Shown: positions 1-7,319 of the stretch, piece by piece | Numbering within the stretch: position 1 is the first letter of the stretch | How the letters are laid out: each line of letters opens with the position of its first letter | NCBI RefSeq assembly: GCF_027922045.1 | Contig: NZ_BSEX01000015.1 | Span: 62,001 to 126,000, forward strand | From: Microbacterium terregens | Lineage (GTDB): Bacteria > Pseudomonadota > Alphaproteobacteria > Sphingomonadales > Sphingomonadaceae | DNA: 64,000 nt | Direction of reading: 5' to 3' | Notes under the pieces: model-generated | Told to the model about the DNA's origin: nothing | Databases searched by the model: none | The model's input: the letters and a program-made list of their open reading frames with translations, nothing else | Translations under genes and position numbers: made by a program

Positions 1-1
1 C

Positions 2-1099
2 CTGCTCCAGTCGCAGAAGCTTCAGGCGCTGGGGGAGCTGGCAGGGGGCATCGCGCACGACTTCAACAATCTGATGACCGTCATGCGCGGCGCCGCCGAC
101 TTCCTCTTGCGGCAGCCGGATCTGCCCGTCGGAAAGCGCAGCCGCTATTTGCATGTGATGCTGGAAACCGCCGAGCGGGCGACGAGCCTCACCTCGCAGC
201 TTCTTGCCTTTGCCCGGCGCCAGCCGCTGGAGCCGGAGGTGATCGACCTGAGCGTGCGCCTGGATGCGCTGGGCGAGATGCTCCAGCGCACGCTGGGGAG
301 CCAGTACGACCTGCAGCTGGACCTGTTTCCGGCGCTTTGGCGGGTCGAGATCGATCCCACGGGCCTCGAAACGGCGCTTCTCAACGCGGTGCTGAACGCG
401 CGCGACGCGATGCCGAACGGCGGGCGCATCACCATCTCGACCCGCAACTGGTCGACGCCCAGCGGCGACATGGTCCGGCTGTCGATCAGCGACACGGGCG
501 AGGGTATTCCCCCCGAGCGGTTGGAGCGCGTCTTCGAGCCGTTCTTCACCACCAAGCCTACGGGCAAGGGGACTGGCCTCGGCCTCTCGCAGATCCACGG
601 GTTCGCCACGCAGTCCGGCGGCGCGGTCGACATCGAGTCGCAGGTGGGCGTGGGAACCGCGGTGCACATGCTTCTGCCGCGTACGGAGAAGGCCGCTCGC
701 GAAGACGTCAGTGACGCCGGAGATATCTCGATCCCACATGGGCTTCGGGTTCTGCTGGTCGAGGACAGCGAGCACGTCCGCTATTTCGCCCGCCAGCTGC
801 TCGAGGACCTCGGCTGCGTGGTCACCCAGGCGTCCGATGGCGAGGAAGCACTGGGGCTCCTCCAGTCGGATACGTTCGACATCATCTTCTCGGACATCGT
901 GATGCCCAGGCTCAGCGGGCTCGACCTGGCGCAACGCGCCAGGGAACTGGGCTACTCGCTGCCGGTGCTGCTCGCGAGCGGCTACAGCAGCAAGCAGTTC
1001 ATCCCTGCCGACGAGCGCGAGTTTCCAATCCTCCGCAAGCCCTACAAGCTAGAGACCCTGGCAGCAGGAGTGAAGCAGCTGCTGGAGAAAGAGGCCTGA
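2..1099 (+). CDS. Hybrid sensor histidine kinase/response regulator, 5' end outside window
   Basis: This is the C-terminal part of a hybrid two-component kinase. The reading frame is already open at base 2, so the sensor region lies before the window; 365 residues are visible. A phosphoacceptor box with the sequence GGIAHDFNNL puts the autophosphorylated His at visible residue 19. It is followed by an ATPase domain with an N box (NAVLNARDAMPNGG), a G1 box (DTGEGIP), an F box (FEPFFTTK) and a G2 box (GKGTGLGLS). After a linker near visible residue 240 comes a receiver domain with the phospho-accepting Asp in FSDIVMP and the conserved Lys in LRKPYK. Kinases with this HDFNN box and a trailing receiver are common in alphaproteobacteria. 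The input signal cannot be told from this fragment, and no output domain or partner gene follows. Confidence 0.93.
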   Translation: MLQSQKLQALGELAGGIAHDFNNLMTVMRGAADFLLRQPDLPVGKRSRYLHVMLETAERATSLTSQLLAFARRQPLEPEVIDLSVRLDALGEMLQRTLGSQYDLQLDLFPALWRVEIDPTGLETALLNAVLNARDAMPNGGRITISTRNWSTPSGDMVRLSISDTGEGIPPERLERVFEPFFTTKPTGKGTGLGLSQIHGFATQSGGAVDIESQVGVGTAVHMLLPRTEKAAREDVSDAGDISIPHGLRVLLVEDSEHVRYFARQLLEDLGCVVTQASDGEEALGLLQSDTFDIIFSDIVMPRLSGLDLAQRARELGYSLPVLLASGYSSKQFIPADEREFPILRKPYKLETLAAGVKQLLEKEA

Positions 1100-1171
1100 C
1101 GGGGCAGGGCGTGTGCGCAGCGAGATCAGGAAGCGGGTGAGCGCCTGAGCAGGGGCCGCCGAGAGGCGTGT

Positions 1172-1216
1172 TCATCGCGCCGCGACCTTCGCCAGGCCAC
1201 CGCCGTCTGCCAGCTT
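1172..1216 (-). pseudogene. Possible relic of a P4-type integrase start region
   Basis: Read on the minus strand, bases 1216-1193 encode KLADGGGL, the motif found near the N-terminus of many P4-family tyrosine integrases. The frame then continues AKVAAR and stops at 1174-1172. It lies about 165 bases beyond the 3' end of a tRNA-Glu gene and in the same orientation, which is where such integrases are usually found. Nothing else of the enzyme is recognisable, and no duplicated tRNA 3' end was seen. The match is only eight residues in GC-rich DNA, so chance is a real alternative. Confidence 0.2.
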
Positions 1217-1228
1217 TGATATAGGTGC

Positions 1229-1289
1229 GGTAGGTGCCGGGTATAATCCGTCCGCGTTAGCCCATGGGATGATCCCGTAGGCACCTGCC
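1229..1289. repeat. Inverted repeat with nested hairpin, unexplained
   Basis: Two 10-base arms, GGTAGGTGCC at 1229-1238 and GGCACCTGCC at 1280-1289, can pair over their full length with a single G.U wobble. The 41-base interval holds a smaller hairpin (GGGA-TGA-TCCC, 1266-1276) and the string TATAAT at 1242-1247. A further GGTGCCT copy lies near 1332-1338. No gene is recognised on either strand between the kinase end at 1099 and the tRNA at 1380. It could be a structured RNA, a protein-binding palindrome or a remnant of an element next to the tRNA. Confidence 0.35.
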
Positions 1290-1379
1290 GTGCGGCGGGT
1301 GTCGCGTATCCGGTCAGGAGAGCTGGATGCTGGTGCCTCTAGTGAGACTTGTCACCCGCAGTGGCGTTTGCGCCGAAGA

Positions 1380-1454
1380 TGGTGACCCCTACGAGAATCG
1401 AACTCGTGTTTTCGCCGTGAGAGGGCGACGTCCTAACCGCTAGACGAAGGGGCC
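1380..1454 (-). tRNA. tRNA-Glu (anticodon CTC)
   Basis: The minus strand folds as a full tRNA cloverleaf. The acceptor stem is GGCCCCT paired with AGGGGTC (1448-1454 with 1384-1390), and the T loop contains GTTCGATTC. The anticodon stem TCGCC/GGCGA encloses the loop CTCTCAC, giving anticodon CTC, which reads GAG (Glu). The discriminator is A, and the terminal CCA is encoded (bases 1382-1380). It stands alone, with its own promoter just upstream. Confidence 0.96.
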
Positions 1455-1473
1455 AATCGCTTGGTGAGGTGGC

Positions 1474-1502
1474 CGTTTACGGTCGGAGGCTGAGCACGTC
1501 AA
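1474..1502 (-). promoter_or_regulatory. Probable sigma-70-type promoter of tRNA-Glu
   Basis: On the minus strand a TTGACG -35 box (1502-1497) and a TAAACG -10 box (1479-1474) are separated by exactly 17 bases. Transcription would begin around 1467, about a dozen bases before the 5' end of the mature tRNA at 1454. The -10 box is imperfect but spacing and position fit. The rest of 1455-1681 shows no gene that I recognise. Confidence 0.55.
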
Positions 1503-1681
1503 GCAACCAATTCGCTCCACCAGCTCTTTTTCGTAACCACTTGGGATGGCCGCGGAAAATGTGACTTGTAGGTCCGTCCCGCCGAACTTGCACCGGTGCG
1601 GAGCCCTGACTCCCCGTTCATCCTTTGGCAACCTTTCCCTCGGTCGCGCATTGAAGCAGCAACAACCTTGTAGGTGATGTG

Positions 1682-1759
1682 ATGTTCAAGTTCGTTCCCG
1701 TGGTCTTCGCTTCGGTGCCCCTGGTGGCGGTGGTCAGTGCCTATGTGATGGTGCACTGA
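1682..1759 (+). CDS. Candidate 25-residue hydrophobic peptide
   Basis: An ATG-initiated frame runs for 25 codons to a TGA. The peptide begins MFKFVPVVFASV and stays almost wholly hydrophobic until the final His, consistent with one membrane-spanning helix. A weak purine stretch (GGTGATG) precedes the start. A strong hairpin terminator lies about 45 bases after the stop. I do not recognise the family. Position between the tRNA and the rplI terminator, with no other gene on that strand, makes a free-standing microprotein plausible. A chance frame of this length is also quite possible. Confidence 0.3.
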   Translation: MFKFVPVVFASVPLVAVVSAYVMVH

Positions 1760-1801
1760 TCGAGCCCTGGACCGCTCGCTCCAGCGGAGAAGGCAAAAAG
1801 A

Positions 1802-1832
1802 AAGGGCCGCCGGGGTGATCCCAGCGGCCCTT
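1802..1832. terminator. Bidirectional hairpin terminator after rplI
   Basis: AAGGGCCGC (1802-1810) pairs perfectly with GCGGCCCTT (1824-1832). On the minus strand the stem is followed by TTCTTTTTGCC, a good intrinsic terminator 25 bases past the rplI stop. On the plus strand it is followed by a weaker CCTGTTTT and could also end a transcript carrying the small peptide frame. Confidence 0.8.
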
Positions 1833-1857
1833 CCTGTTTTGCGTTGCCGCGAGTGGC

Positions 1858-2451
1858 TTAGGCTTCTTCGCCCTCGACCGGCGCTTCGTCGCGCGCGATC
1901 TCGCCCGGCTCGGCGTTGGGGTCATAGTCCTCGGTGAAACCGGCGGTGTCCTGCTCGAACATCGCAGCCATCACGTCGACGCCCTGCGCCTGCATGTCGG
2001 CCTCTTCCGGCGAACGTGCGACGTTGACCTTGACGGTCACCGCGACTTCCGGGTGCAGCGCGACGCGGACTTCGTGCAGACCGATCGCCTTGATCGGGCG
2101 ATCGAGCACGACCTGTGCCTTGTTGACCTTGTGGCCGTCGGCGACCAGCGCCTCGACCAGGTCGCGCACCGCGACCGAGCCGTACAGCTGGCCGGTGTTC
2201 GACGCCTGGCGGATCAGGGTCACCGAAACGCCCTCGAGCGTCTTGGCTTCGGCCTGTGCGTCGGTGCGACGCGAGGCGTTCTCGGCCTCGATGCGCTCAC
2301 GGTTGGCCTCGAAGACCTTGCGGTTGGCTTCGTTGGCGCGCAGCGCCTTCTTGCGCGGGAGGAGGAAGTTACGGGCAAAGCCGTCCTTCACCTTCACCAC
2401 GTCGCCGATGTGGCCGAGCTTCTCGACCCGCTCCAGCAGAATGACGTCCAT
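1858..2451 (-). CDS. rplI: 50S ribosomal protein bL9
   Basis: This is large-subunit protein L9, which binds 23S rRNA near the L1 stalk base. The N-terminal RNA-binding domain is clear ([19 protein letters not shown], then [13 protein letters not shown]). It is joined by a long charged helix (about residues 40-75) to the C-terminal domain. At 197 residues it is longer than the roughly 150 of most bacteria. The surplus is an acidic tail of about 45 residues rich in Glu, Asp and Pro, a pattern I associate with alphaproteobacterial L9. It is last in rpsF-rpsR-rplI, 12 bases after rpsR, and is followed by a strong terminator. Confidence 0.97.
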   Translation of the reverse strand: MDVILLERVEKLGHIGDVVKVKDGFARNFLLPRKKALRANEANRKVFEANRERIEAENASRRTDAQAEAKTLEGVSVTLIRQASNTGQLYGSVAVRDLVEALVADGHKVNKAQVVLDRPIKAIGLHEVRVALHPEVAVTVKVNVARSPEEADMQAQGVDVMAAMFEQDTAGFTEDYDPNAEPGEIARDEAPVEGEEA

Positions 2452-2463
2452 GTCGGGCGCTCC

Positions 2464-2688
2464 TTACTTCACGATGTAGGGCAGCAGGCCCAGATGGCGT
2501 GCGCGCTTGATGGCCTGGGCCAGCTCGCGCTGCTTCTTTGCGCTCACCGAGGTGATGCGCGACGGGACGATCTTGCCACGCTCGGACACGAAGCCCTGGA
2601 GCAGACGGACGTCCTTATAGTCGATCCGGGGAGCGTCCTTGCCCGAAAAGGGGCAGCTCTTGCGGCGGCGGAAAAACGGTCGTGCCAT
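2464..2688 (-). CDS. rpsR: 30S ribosomal protein bS18
   Basis: This is small-subunit protein S18 (74 residues, normal length). It forms a heterodimer with S6 on the 30S platform. The basic N-terminus ([14 protein letters not shown]) and the central run [19 protein letters not shown], followed by [19 protein letters not shown], are typical. It lies between rpsF (12 bases upstream) and rplI (12 bases downstream) in one minus-strand operon, matching the stoichiometric need for S6 and S18. Confidence 0.98.
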   Translation of the reverse strand: MARPFFRRRKSCPFSGKDAPRIDYKDVRLLQGFVSERGKIVPSRITSVSAKKQRELAQAIKRARHLGLLPYIVK

Positions 2689-2700
2689 GATGATGCTCCT

Positions 2701-3117
2701 TTACGCTTCTTCGCGGCGCGGGCCGCGGTCTTCGCGGGGACCACGATCGTCGCGGTCGCGGCCGCGACCACCACGGTCGCCACGCTCCGAACGCTCGCTC
2801 TTGCGCATCATCACGGTCGGGCCGTCTTCCAGCTTGTCGACCTTGACGGTCATGAAGCGGATCACGTCCTCGTTGATCTGGGTCTGGCGCTCCAGCTCGG
2901 CGACCACGCCTGCGGGCGCGTCGATCTCGAGCATGACGTAGTGCGCCTTGCGGTTCTTGGCGATCCGGTAGGCCAGCGAACGCAGCCCCCAGGTCTCGGT
3001 CTTCACGACCTTGCCGTTGTTGTCTTCGATGATCTTCGTGGCGGTTTCCGCCAGCTGGTCCACCTGCGCCTGTGCCAGATCCTGGCGCGCAAGGAACACA
3101 TGCTCGTACAGAGCCAT
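2701..3117 (-). CDS. rpsF: 30S ribosomal protein bS6
   Basis: This is small-subunit protein S6, first gene of the rpsF-rpsR-rplI operon. The ferredoxin-like fold region ([37 protein letters not shown]) covers about residues 1-100. After it comes a low-complexity tail of about 35 residues dominated by Arg, Asp and Gly (repeats such as [12 protein letters not shown]). E. coli S6 instead has a Glu tail added by RimK; whether this basic/acidic tail is modified is unknown. A strong leader hairpin (3193-3221) lies about 75 bases upstream. Confidence 0.97.
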   Translation of the reverse strand: MALYEHVFLARQDLAQAQVDQLAETATKIIEDNNGKVVKTETWGLRSLAYRIAKNRKAHYVMLEIDAPAGVVAELERQTQINEDVIRFMTVKVDKLEDGPTVMMRKSERSERGDRGGRGRDRDDRGPREDRGPRREEA

Positions 3118-3192
3118 GCTGCTTACCTATGTTGGCCGATCGCTGACGCCGCCCCGTGCGGCGCCCCTCCGGCTGTCGTCCCAAAATCAAAC

Positions 3193-3221
3193 GAGGGCGG
3201 AAGGACGTGCCTTCCACCCCC
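3193..3221 (-). terminator. Strong hairpin between the RcnB-like gene and rpsF
   Basis: GAGGGCGGAAGG (3193-3204) and CCTTCCACCCCC (3210-3221) form a 12-base-pair stem with two G.U pairs and a 5-base loop. On the minus strand it is followed by GTTTGATTTTGG, a broken U tract. It lies 68 bases past the RcnB-like stop and 76 bases before rpsF on the same strand. It may therefore end the RcnB-like transcript, or act as an attenuator or binding site in the rpsF leader. Confidence 0.55.
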
Positions 3222-3288
3222 GAGGACCCGTGCCTGTACCGCAAAAGCGGCGAAAGGCAAGGTGTTTAGTTGGCGAACCCGCCTGCGA

Positions 3289-3669
3289 TCAGTTGGCAAG
3301 TACGCCGCCGATCACGGCTCCGATCAACCCGCTCGTCAATGCGACCAGCACCGCATCGTTGCCCGACTGCACCCACTGGTAGCCGCGGGGCGGAGCATAG
3401 AGCCGGCTGCTGCCGCGATAGTCGATCTGGCGATAGTTGCGGGCATAGCGGCTGTCGAACCGTTCGCCGCGCTGCCAGTTGCGGACGTTCTGATACTGCT
3501 GGCGGCTGGGCTGCTGATAATAGCGCTGAGGCGTGCGGGTCACCTGCTTGTTGACGACGGTGGTCCGCTCCACGGTCCGGTGCGGTCCATGGTCCGAACG
3601 CTGCGGCGCGGCCATGGCGGGCGTCGCGAGCAGCGAAGCAGCGACGGCGGCGAGAACGAACTTCTTCAT
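3289..3669 (-). CDS. RcnB-like secreted protein
   Basis: This is a 126-residue protein with a clear Sec signal peptide (MKKFVLAAVAASLLATPAMA, cleavage after AMA). The mature part starts with a Gln/Arg/Tyr-rich low-complexity stretch (about residues 25-70). It then contains the RcnB-type motif YRQIDYRGSSRLYAPPRGYQW, and a hydrophobic Gly/Ala-rich C-terminal segment (about 105-126). Proteins of this shape belong to the RcnB family, named after an E. coli periplasmic factor in nickel/cobalt homeostasis. In sphingomonads they occur in many copies and their role is not settled. It is transcribed away from fabD and stands alone. Confidence 0.75.
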   Translation of the reverse strand: MKKFVLAAVAASLLATPAMAAPQRSDHGPHRTVERTTVVNKQVTRTPQRYYQQPSRQQYQNVRNWQRGERFDSRYARNYRQIDYRGSSRLYAPPRGYQWVQSGNDAVLVALTSGLIGAVIGGVLAN

Positions 3670-3839
3670 GGGAACCTACTCCTTCATCACCCTCAGTGGC
3701 GATGAAGGCAATCTGGGGGTTGGCTGTCGCAAGCGTTTGTCGTTGGTGCGGCAAAATGGTCGCAACCTGTCGCGGCCCATGGGCTTGCGTTCATCTTCGT
3801 GCTCGGCCTAACGGCGCCTCACGTTTCAAGGAGAGGCAC

Positions 3840-4799
3840 GTGCGCGCTTTCATCTTTCCTGGCCAGGGGAGCCAGTCTGTCGGCATGGGGGCGGCGATCG
3901 CCGCCGCCTCGCCCCATGCCCGCGAGGTGTTCGGGGAGGTCGACGACGCGCTCGGCCAGAACCTCTTCCGGCTGATGAGCGAAGGCCCGGCCGACGAACT
4001 GACGCTGACCGAGAACGCGCAGCCGGCGATCATGGCGAACGCGATCGCGGTGTTGCGCGTGCTGGAAAAGGAAGGCGGCGTCCGCCTGGCCGAGAAGGCC
4101 GACTTCGTCGCCGGCCATTCGCTCGGCGAATACACCGCCCTTTGTGCAGCCGGCGCGTTCGACCTCCCAACCACCGCCCGGCTTCTCAAGCTGCGTGGAC
4201 AGGCGATGCAGGCGGCGGTGCCGGTGGGCGAAGGCGCCATGGCTGCGCTGTTGGGTGTGGATCTGGAGAAGGCGCAGACGATTGCCGGCGCTGCCGCCGA
4301 TTCGATCCTGGCCGAGGGTGGGCCGCAGCTCGTCTCCACCGTCGCGAACGACAACGACCCGAGCCAGGTGGTGATCTCCGGCCACCGCCAAGCGATCGAG
4401 CGCGCGGTGGCGCTCGCCAAGGAAATGGGCGCCAAGCGTGCGTTGCTGCTGCCGGTCTCGGCGCCGTTCCACTGCCCGCTGATGCAGCCGGCAGCAGAGG
4501 CGATGGAGAATGCGCTGCTCGACGCCGACCTGCGGGCACCGCTGGTGCCGGTCTATGCCAATGTCGATGCGGTGGCGATCGCCGATCCGGGTGCGATCCG
4601 CGTGGCGCTGGTACAGCAGGTTACCGGCATGGTGCGCTGGCGCGAATCCGTGCTGGCGATGCAGGATGCCGGCGTGAGCGACTTCGTGGAGCTTGGCGGC
4701 AAGGTGCTGGGGCCGATGGTCAAGCGGATCGCACCCGACGCTACCACGACCAGCGTCGTGACGATGGACGATATCGAGGCGCTCGTAGCGCGCCTTTGA
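3840..4799 (+). CDS. fabD: Malonyl-CoA:ACP transacylase
   Basis: FabD moves the malonyl group from CoA to acyl carrier protein, supplying the extender unit for fatty-acid synthesis. The 319-residue protein has the oxyanion motif GQGSQ near the N-terminus and the nucleophile motif GHSLGEY with Ser94. The catalytic His lies in SAPFHCPLM. I chose the GTG at 3840 because AAGGAGAGG sits just ahead of it and the protein then begins VRAFIFPGQGSQ, as the family does. A longer upstream frame has no such support. fabG follows 14 bases later. Confidence 0.96.
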   Translation: MRAFIFPGQGSQSVGMGAAIAAASPHAREVFGEVDDALGQNLFRLMSEGPADELTLTENAQPAIMANAIAVLRVLEKEGGVRLAEKADFVAGHSLGEYTALCAAGAFDLPTTARLLKLRGQAMQAAVPVGEGAMAALLGVDLEKAQTIAGAAADSILAEGGPQLVSTVANDNDPSQVVISGHRQAIERAVALAKEMGAKRALLLPVSAPFHCPLMQPAAEAMENALLDADLRAPLVPVYANVDAVAIADPGAIRVALVQQVTGMVRWRESVLAMQDAGVSDFVELGGKVLGPMVKRIAPDATTTSVVTMDDIEALVARL

Positions 4800-4813
4800 A
4801 CAGGGATCAGAAT

Positions 4814-5551
4814 ATGTTCGATCTTACAGGCATGACCGCGCTGGTGACCGGCGCGTCGGGCGGCATCGGTTCCGCAATCGCCAAGGCCCTGGCGGGGCAG
4901 GGTGCGCGCCTCGCGCTCTCGGGCTCCAACCTCGACAAGCTCGAGGCGTTCAAGGCGGAGCTGGGTGGCGATCACGTGGCGCTGCCGTGCAATCTCTCCG
5001 ATGGCGCCGCGGTGGACCAACTGGTGCCGCAGGCGGTGCAGGCGCTCGGCAAGCTCGACATTCTCGTCAACAATGCCGGCGTCACCCGTGACAATCTGGC
5101 GATGCGGATGAAGGACGACGAGTGGGATCAGGTGATCCGCGTCAACCTGGAGGCGGCATTCCGCCTCGCGCGCGCTGCCGCGAAGCCGATGATGAAGGCC
5201 CGTTTTGGACGCATCGTCTCGATCACGTCGGTGGTGGGGCAGACCGGCAACCCGGGCCAGGTAAACTACGCCGCGTCCAAGGCGGGCTTGGTCGGCATGT
5301 CGAAGGCGCTGGCACAAGAACTGGCGAGCCGCGGGATCACCGTCAACTGCGTGGCTCCGGGCTTCATCCGTTCGGCCATGACGGACGTGCTGCCCGAGGC
5401 TCAGAAGCAGGGGCTGCTGGGCAAGATCCCGGCGGGCGACCTCGGCACCGGCGAGGACATCGGTGCGGCCGTCGTCTATCTCGCCAGCCGGGAAGCGGGC
5501 TACGTCACGGGCCAGACCCTGCACGTCAACGGCGGCATGGCGATGATCTGA
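4814..5551 (+). CDS. fabG: 3-oxoacyl-ACP reductase
   Basis: FabG is the NADPH-dependent reductase that converts 3-oxoacyl-ACP to 3-hydroxyacyl-ACP in each elongation cycle. The 245-residue short-chain dehydrogenase has the cofactor motif GASGGIGSA (about residues 14-22), the NNAG motif, catalytic Ser in SITSVVG and the YAASK catalytic Tyr/Lys pair. The C-terminus ends VNGGMAMI, typical of FabG. The ATG at 4814 gives the normal length. It lies between fabD and acpP, supporting fatty-acid synthesis over other SDR roles. Confidence 0.96.
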   Translation: MFDLTGMTALVTGASGGIGSAIAKALAGQGARLALSGSNLDKLEAFKAELGGDHVALPCNLSDGAAVDQLVPQAVQALGKLDILVNNAGVTRDNLAMRMKDDEWDQVIRVNLEAAFRLARAAAKPMMKARFGRIVSITSVVGQTGNPGQVNYAASKAGLVGMSKALAQELASRGITVNCVAPGFIRSAMTDVLPEAQKQGLLGKIPAGDLGTGEDIGAAVVYLASREAGYVTGQTLHVNGGMAMI

Positions 5552-5581
5552 CGTCCAGCACGCTCCGGCGCGCCGGGGCCC

Positions 5582-5610
5582 TTGCAAGCGAACGGACGCC
5601 GTTCTAGGTG
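5582..5610 (+). promoter_or_regulatory. Possible promoter upstream of acpP
   Basis: TTGCAA (5582-5587) and TAGGTG (5605-5610) are 17 bases apart and lie about 45 bases upstream of the acpP start. acpP is usually expressed far above its neighbours, so an internal promoter in the 103-base fabG-acpP gap would make sense. The -10 box is a poor match. Confidence 0.3.
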
Positions 5611-5654
5611 CGTTCAGGAATACGCGTTACAGCATTTTGAAAGAGGAACAGGGA

Positions 5655-5891
5655 ATGAGCGAGACCGCCGATCGCGTGAAGAAGATCGTCGTCGAGCATC
5701 TGGGCGTCGAAGCCGAGAAGGTGACCGAGGACGCCAGCTTCATCGACGACCTGGGCGCGGACAGCCTCGACATCGTCGAGCTGGTCATGGCGTTCGAGGA
5801 AGAGTTCGGTGTCGAGATTCCGGACGATGCCGCCGAGAAGATCACGACCGTCAAGGACGCGATCGCCTACATCGACGAGCACAAGGGCTGA
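5655..5891 (+). CDS. acpP: Acyl carrier protein
   Basis: This is a 78-residue acidic acyl carrier protein that holds growing fatty acyl chains on a 4'-phosphopantetheine arm. The attachment site is Ser37 in [12 protein letters not shown], and helix III is [13 protein letters not shown]. The ATG at 5655 follows GAGGAACAGGGA and gives [10 protein letters not shown], the normal N-terminus; an alternative start six codons earlier would sit on top of that ribosome-binding site. It is placed between fabG and fabF. Confidence 0.98.
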   Translation: MSETADRVKKIVVEHLGVEAEKVTEDASFIDDLGADSLDIVELVMAFEEEFGVEIPDDAAEKITTVKDAIAYIDEHKG

Positions 5892-5946
5892 GCCCTGCCG
5901 GTCCGGTCGCAGTGATGCGACAGGGCCGCGGCTGACGCCGATCAGG

Positions 5947-5992
5947 AACGGCCCTCCGTCCCGCCGCGACAAGCGAGGGGCGGGGGGCCGTT
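5947..5992 (+). terminator. Hairpin after acpP
   Basis: AACGGCCC (5947-5954) pairs with GGGCCGTT (5985-5992), with a further GC-rich inner region (CCCGCC with GGCGGG). It sits in the 131-base gap between acpP and fabF and is followed by CGCATTTG. It could end part of the abundant acpP transcript before fabF, giving the usual excess of acpP mRNA. Confidence 0.5.
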
Positions 5993-6022
5993 CGCATTTG
6001 AGAGCACAGACGGAGAGTTGCC

Positions 6023-7282
6023 ATGCGCCGCGTAGTCGTGACCGGGCTCGGCCTCGTCACCCCGCTGGGTGCCGATGTCGAAACGGCCTGGAAGAACATC
6101 ATCGCCAGCAAGTCTGGCGCCGCCACCATCACCCGCTTCGACGCAACCGACTTCCACAGCAACTATGCCTGTGAAGTGAAGCCGGCCGACCATGAATATG
6201 GCTTCGACCCGAACAAGCGGGTGGACCACAAGGTCCAGCGTCAGGTCGATCCGTTCATCGTCTATGGCATCGACGCCGCGGGTCAGGCGATCGAGGACGC
6301 CGGTCTTACCGACATGAGCGAGGAAGCGCGCTATCGCGCGGGTTGCTCGATCGGCTCCGGCATCGGCGGCCTTCCGGGAATTGAGAGCGAATCGCTGGTG
6401 CTCGCTGCCAAGGGGCCCAAGCGGGTTTCGCCACACTTCGTGCACGGTCGCCTGATCAACCTGATCTCGGGCCAGGTCTCGATCAAGTACGGCCTGATGG
6501 GGCCGAACCATGCGGTGGTAACCGCCTGCTCGACCGGCGCGCACTCGATCGGCGACGCCGCGCGGATGATCGCGATGGACGATGCGGACGTGATGCTGGC
6601 GGGCGGCGCTGAAGGGGCGATCTGCCCGATCGGCATCGCGGGCTTCGGCCAGGCACGTGCGCTGTCGACCGGGTTCCGGGACGATCCGACCAAGGGCAGC
6701 CGGCCCTACGACCGCGACCGCGATGGCTTCGTCATGGGCGAAGGCGCGGGTGTGGTCGTGCTCGAGGAGTATGAGCACGCCAAGAAGCGCGGCGCGAAGA
6801 TCTATGCCGAGGTCATTGGTTACGGCCTGTCCGGGGACGCCTATCACGTGACGGCACCGCATCCGGAAGGTTCGGGCGCGTTCCGCTCGATGGAGATGGC
6901 GCTGCGCAAGTCGGGTCTGTCGCTGTCGGACATCGACTATATCAACGCGCACGGGACCTCAACGCCGCTCGGCGACGAGCTGGAACTGGGGGCGGTCCGC
7001 CGCCTGTTCGGCAGCGCGATGGACGGGGTCTCGATGAGCTCGACCAAGTCGGCGATCGGCCATCTGCTCGGCGGCGCGGGTGCGGTCGAGTCGATCTTCT
7101 GCATCCTCGCGATGCGCGACGGCATCGTTCCGCCGACGCTGAACCTCGATAACCCGAGCGAGAACTGCGCGGGCGTGGACCTGGTCCCGCACGTGGCCAA
7201 AGAGCGCAAGGTGAAGGCCATCCTGAACAACTCGTTCGGCTTCGGCGGCACCAACGCATCGCTGGTGATGAAGGCGATCTGA
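6023..7282 (+). CDS. fabF: 3-oxoacyl-ACP synthase II
   Basis: FabF is the condensing enzyme that elongates acyl-ACP with malonyl-ACP. The 419-residue protein carries the thiolase-fold triad: nucleophile Cys169 in TACSTGAHSIG, first His in NAHGTSTPLGD and second His in KSAIGHLLGGAGA. The C-terminal motif NNSFGFGGTNASLV is intact. ATG at 6023 follows GGAGAG. Its place after acpP and before mltG is a common alphaproteobacterial order. Confidence 0.97.
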   Translation: MRRVVVTGLGLVTPLGADVETAWKNIIASKSGAATITRFDATDFHSNYACEVKPADHEYGFDPNKRVDHKVQRQVDPFIVYGIDAAGQAIEDAGLTDMSEEARYRAGCSIGSGIGGLPGIESESLVLAAKGPKRVSPHFVHGRLINLISGQVSIKYGLMGPNHAVVTACSTGAHSIGDAARMIAMDDADVMLAGGAEGAICPIGIAGFGQARALSTGFRDDPTKGSRPYDRDRDGFVMGEGAGVVVLEEYEHAKKRGAKIYAEVIGYGLSGDAYHVTAPHPEGSGAFRSMEMALRKSGLSLSDIDYINAHGTSTPLGDELELGAVRRLFGSAMDGVSMSSTKSAIGHLLGGAGAVESIFCILAMRDGIVPPTLNLDNPSENCAGVDLVPHVAKERKVKAILNNSFGFGGTNASLVMKAI

Positions 7283-7319
7283 TGAACGGCGCATCGCCGC
7301 ACCGAAGGATTTGCGGCTG

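Noticed and set aside
4142..5551. A 469-codon frame that would fuse a long N-terminus to FabG
   Set aside because: The extension is an alternative reading of fabD; FabG begins at 4814 with its normal N-terminus.
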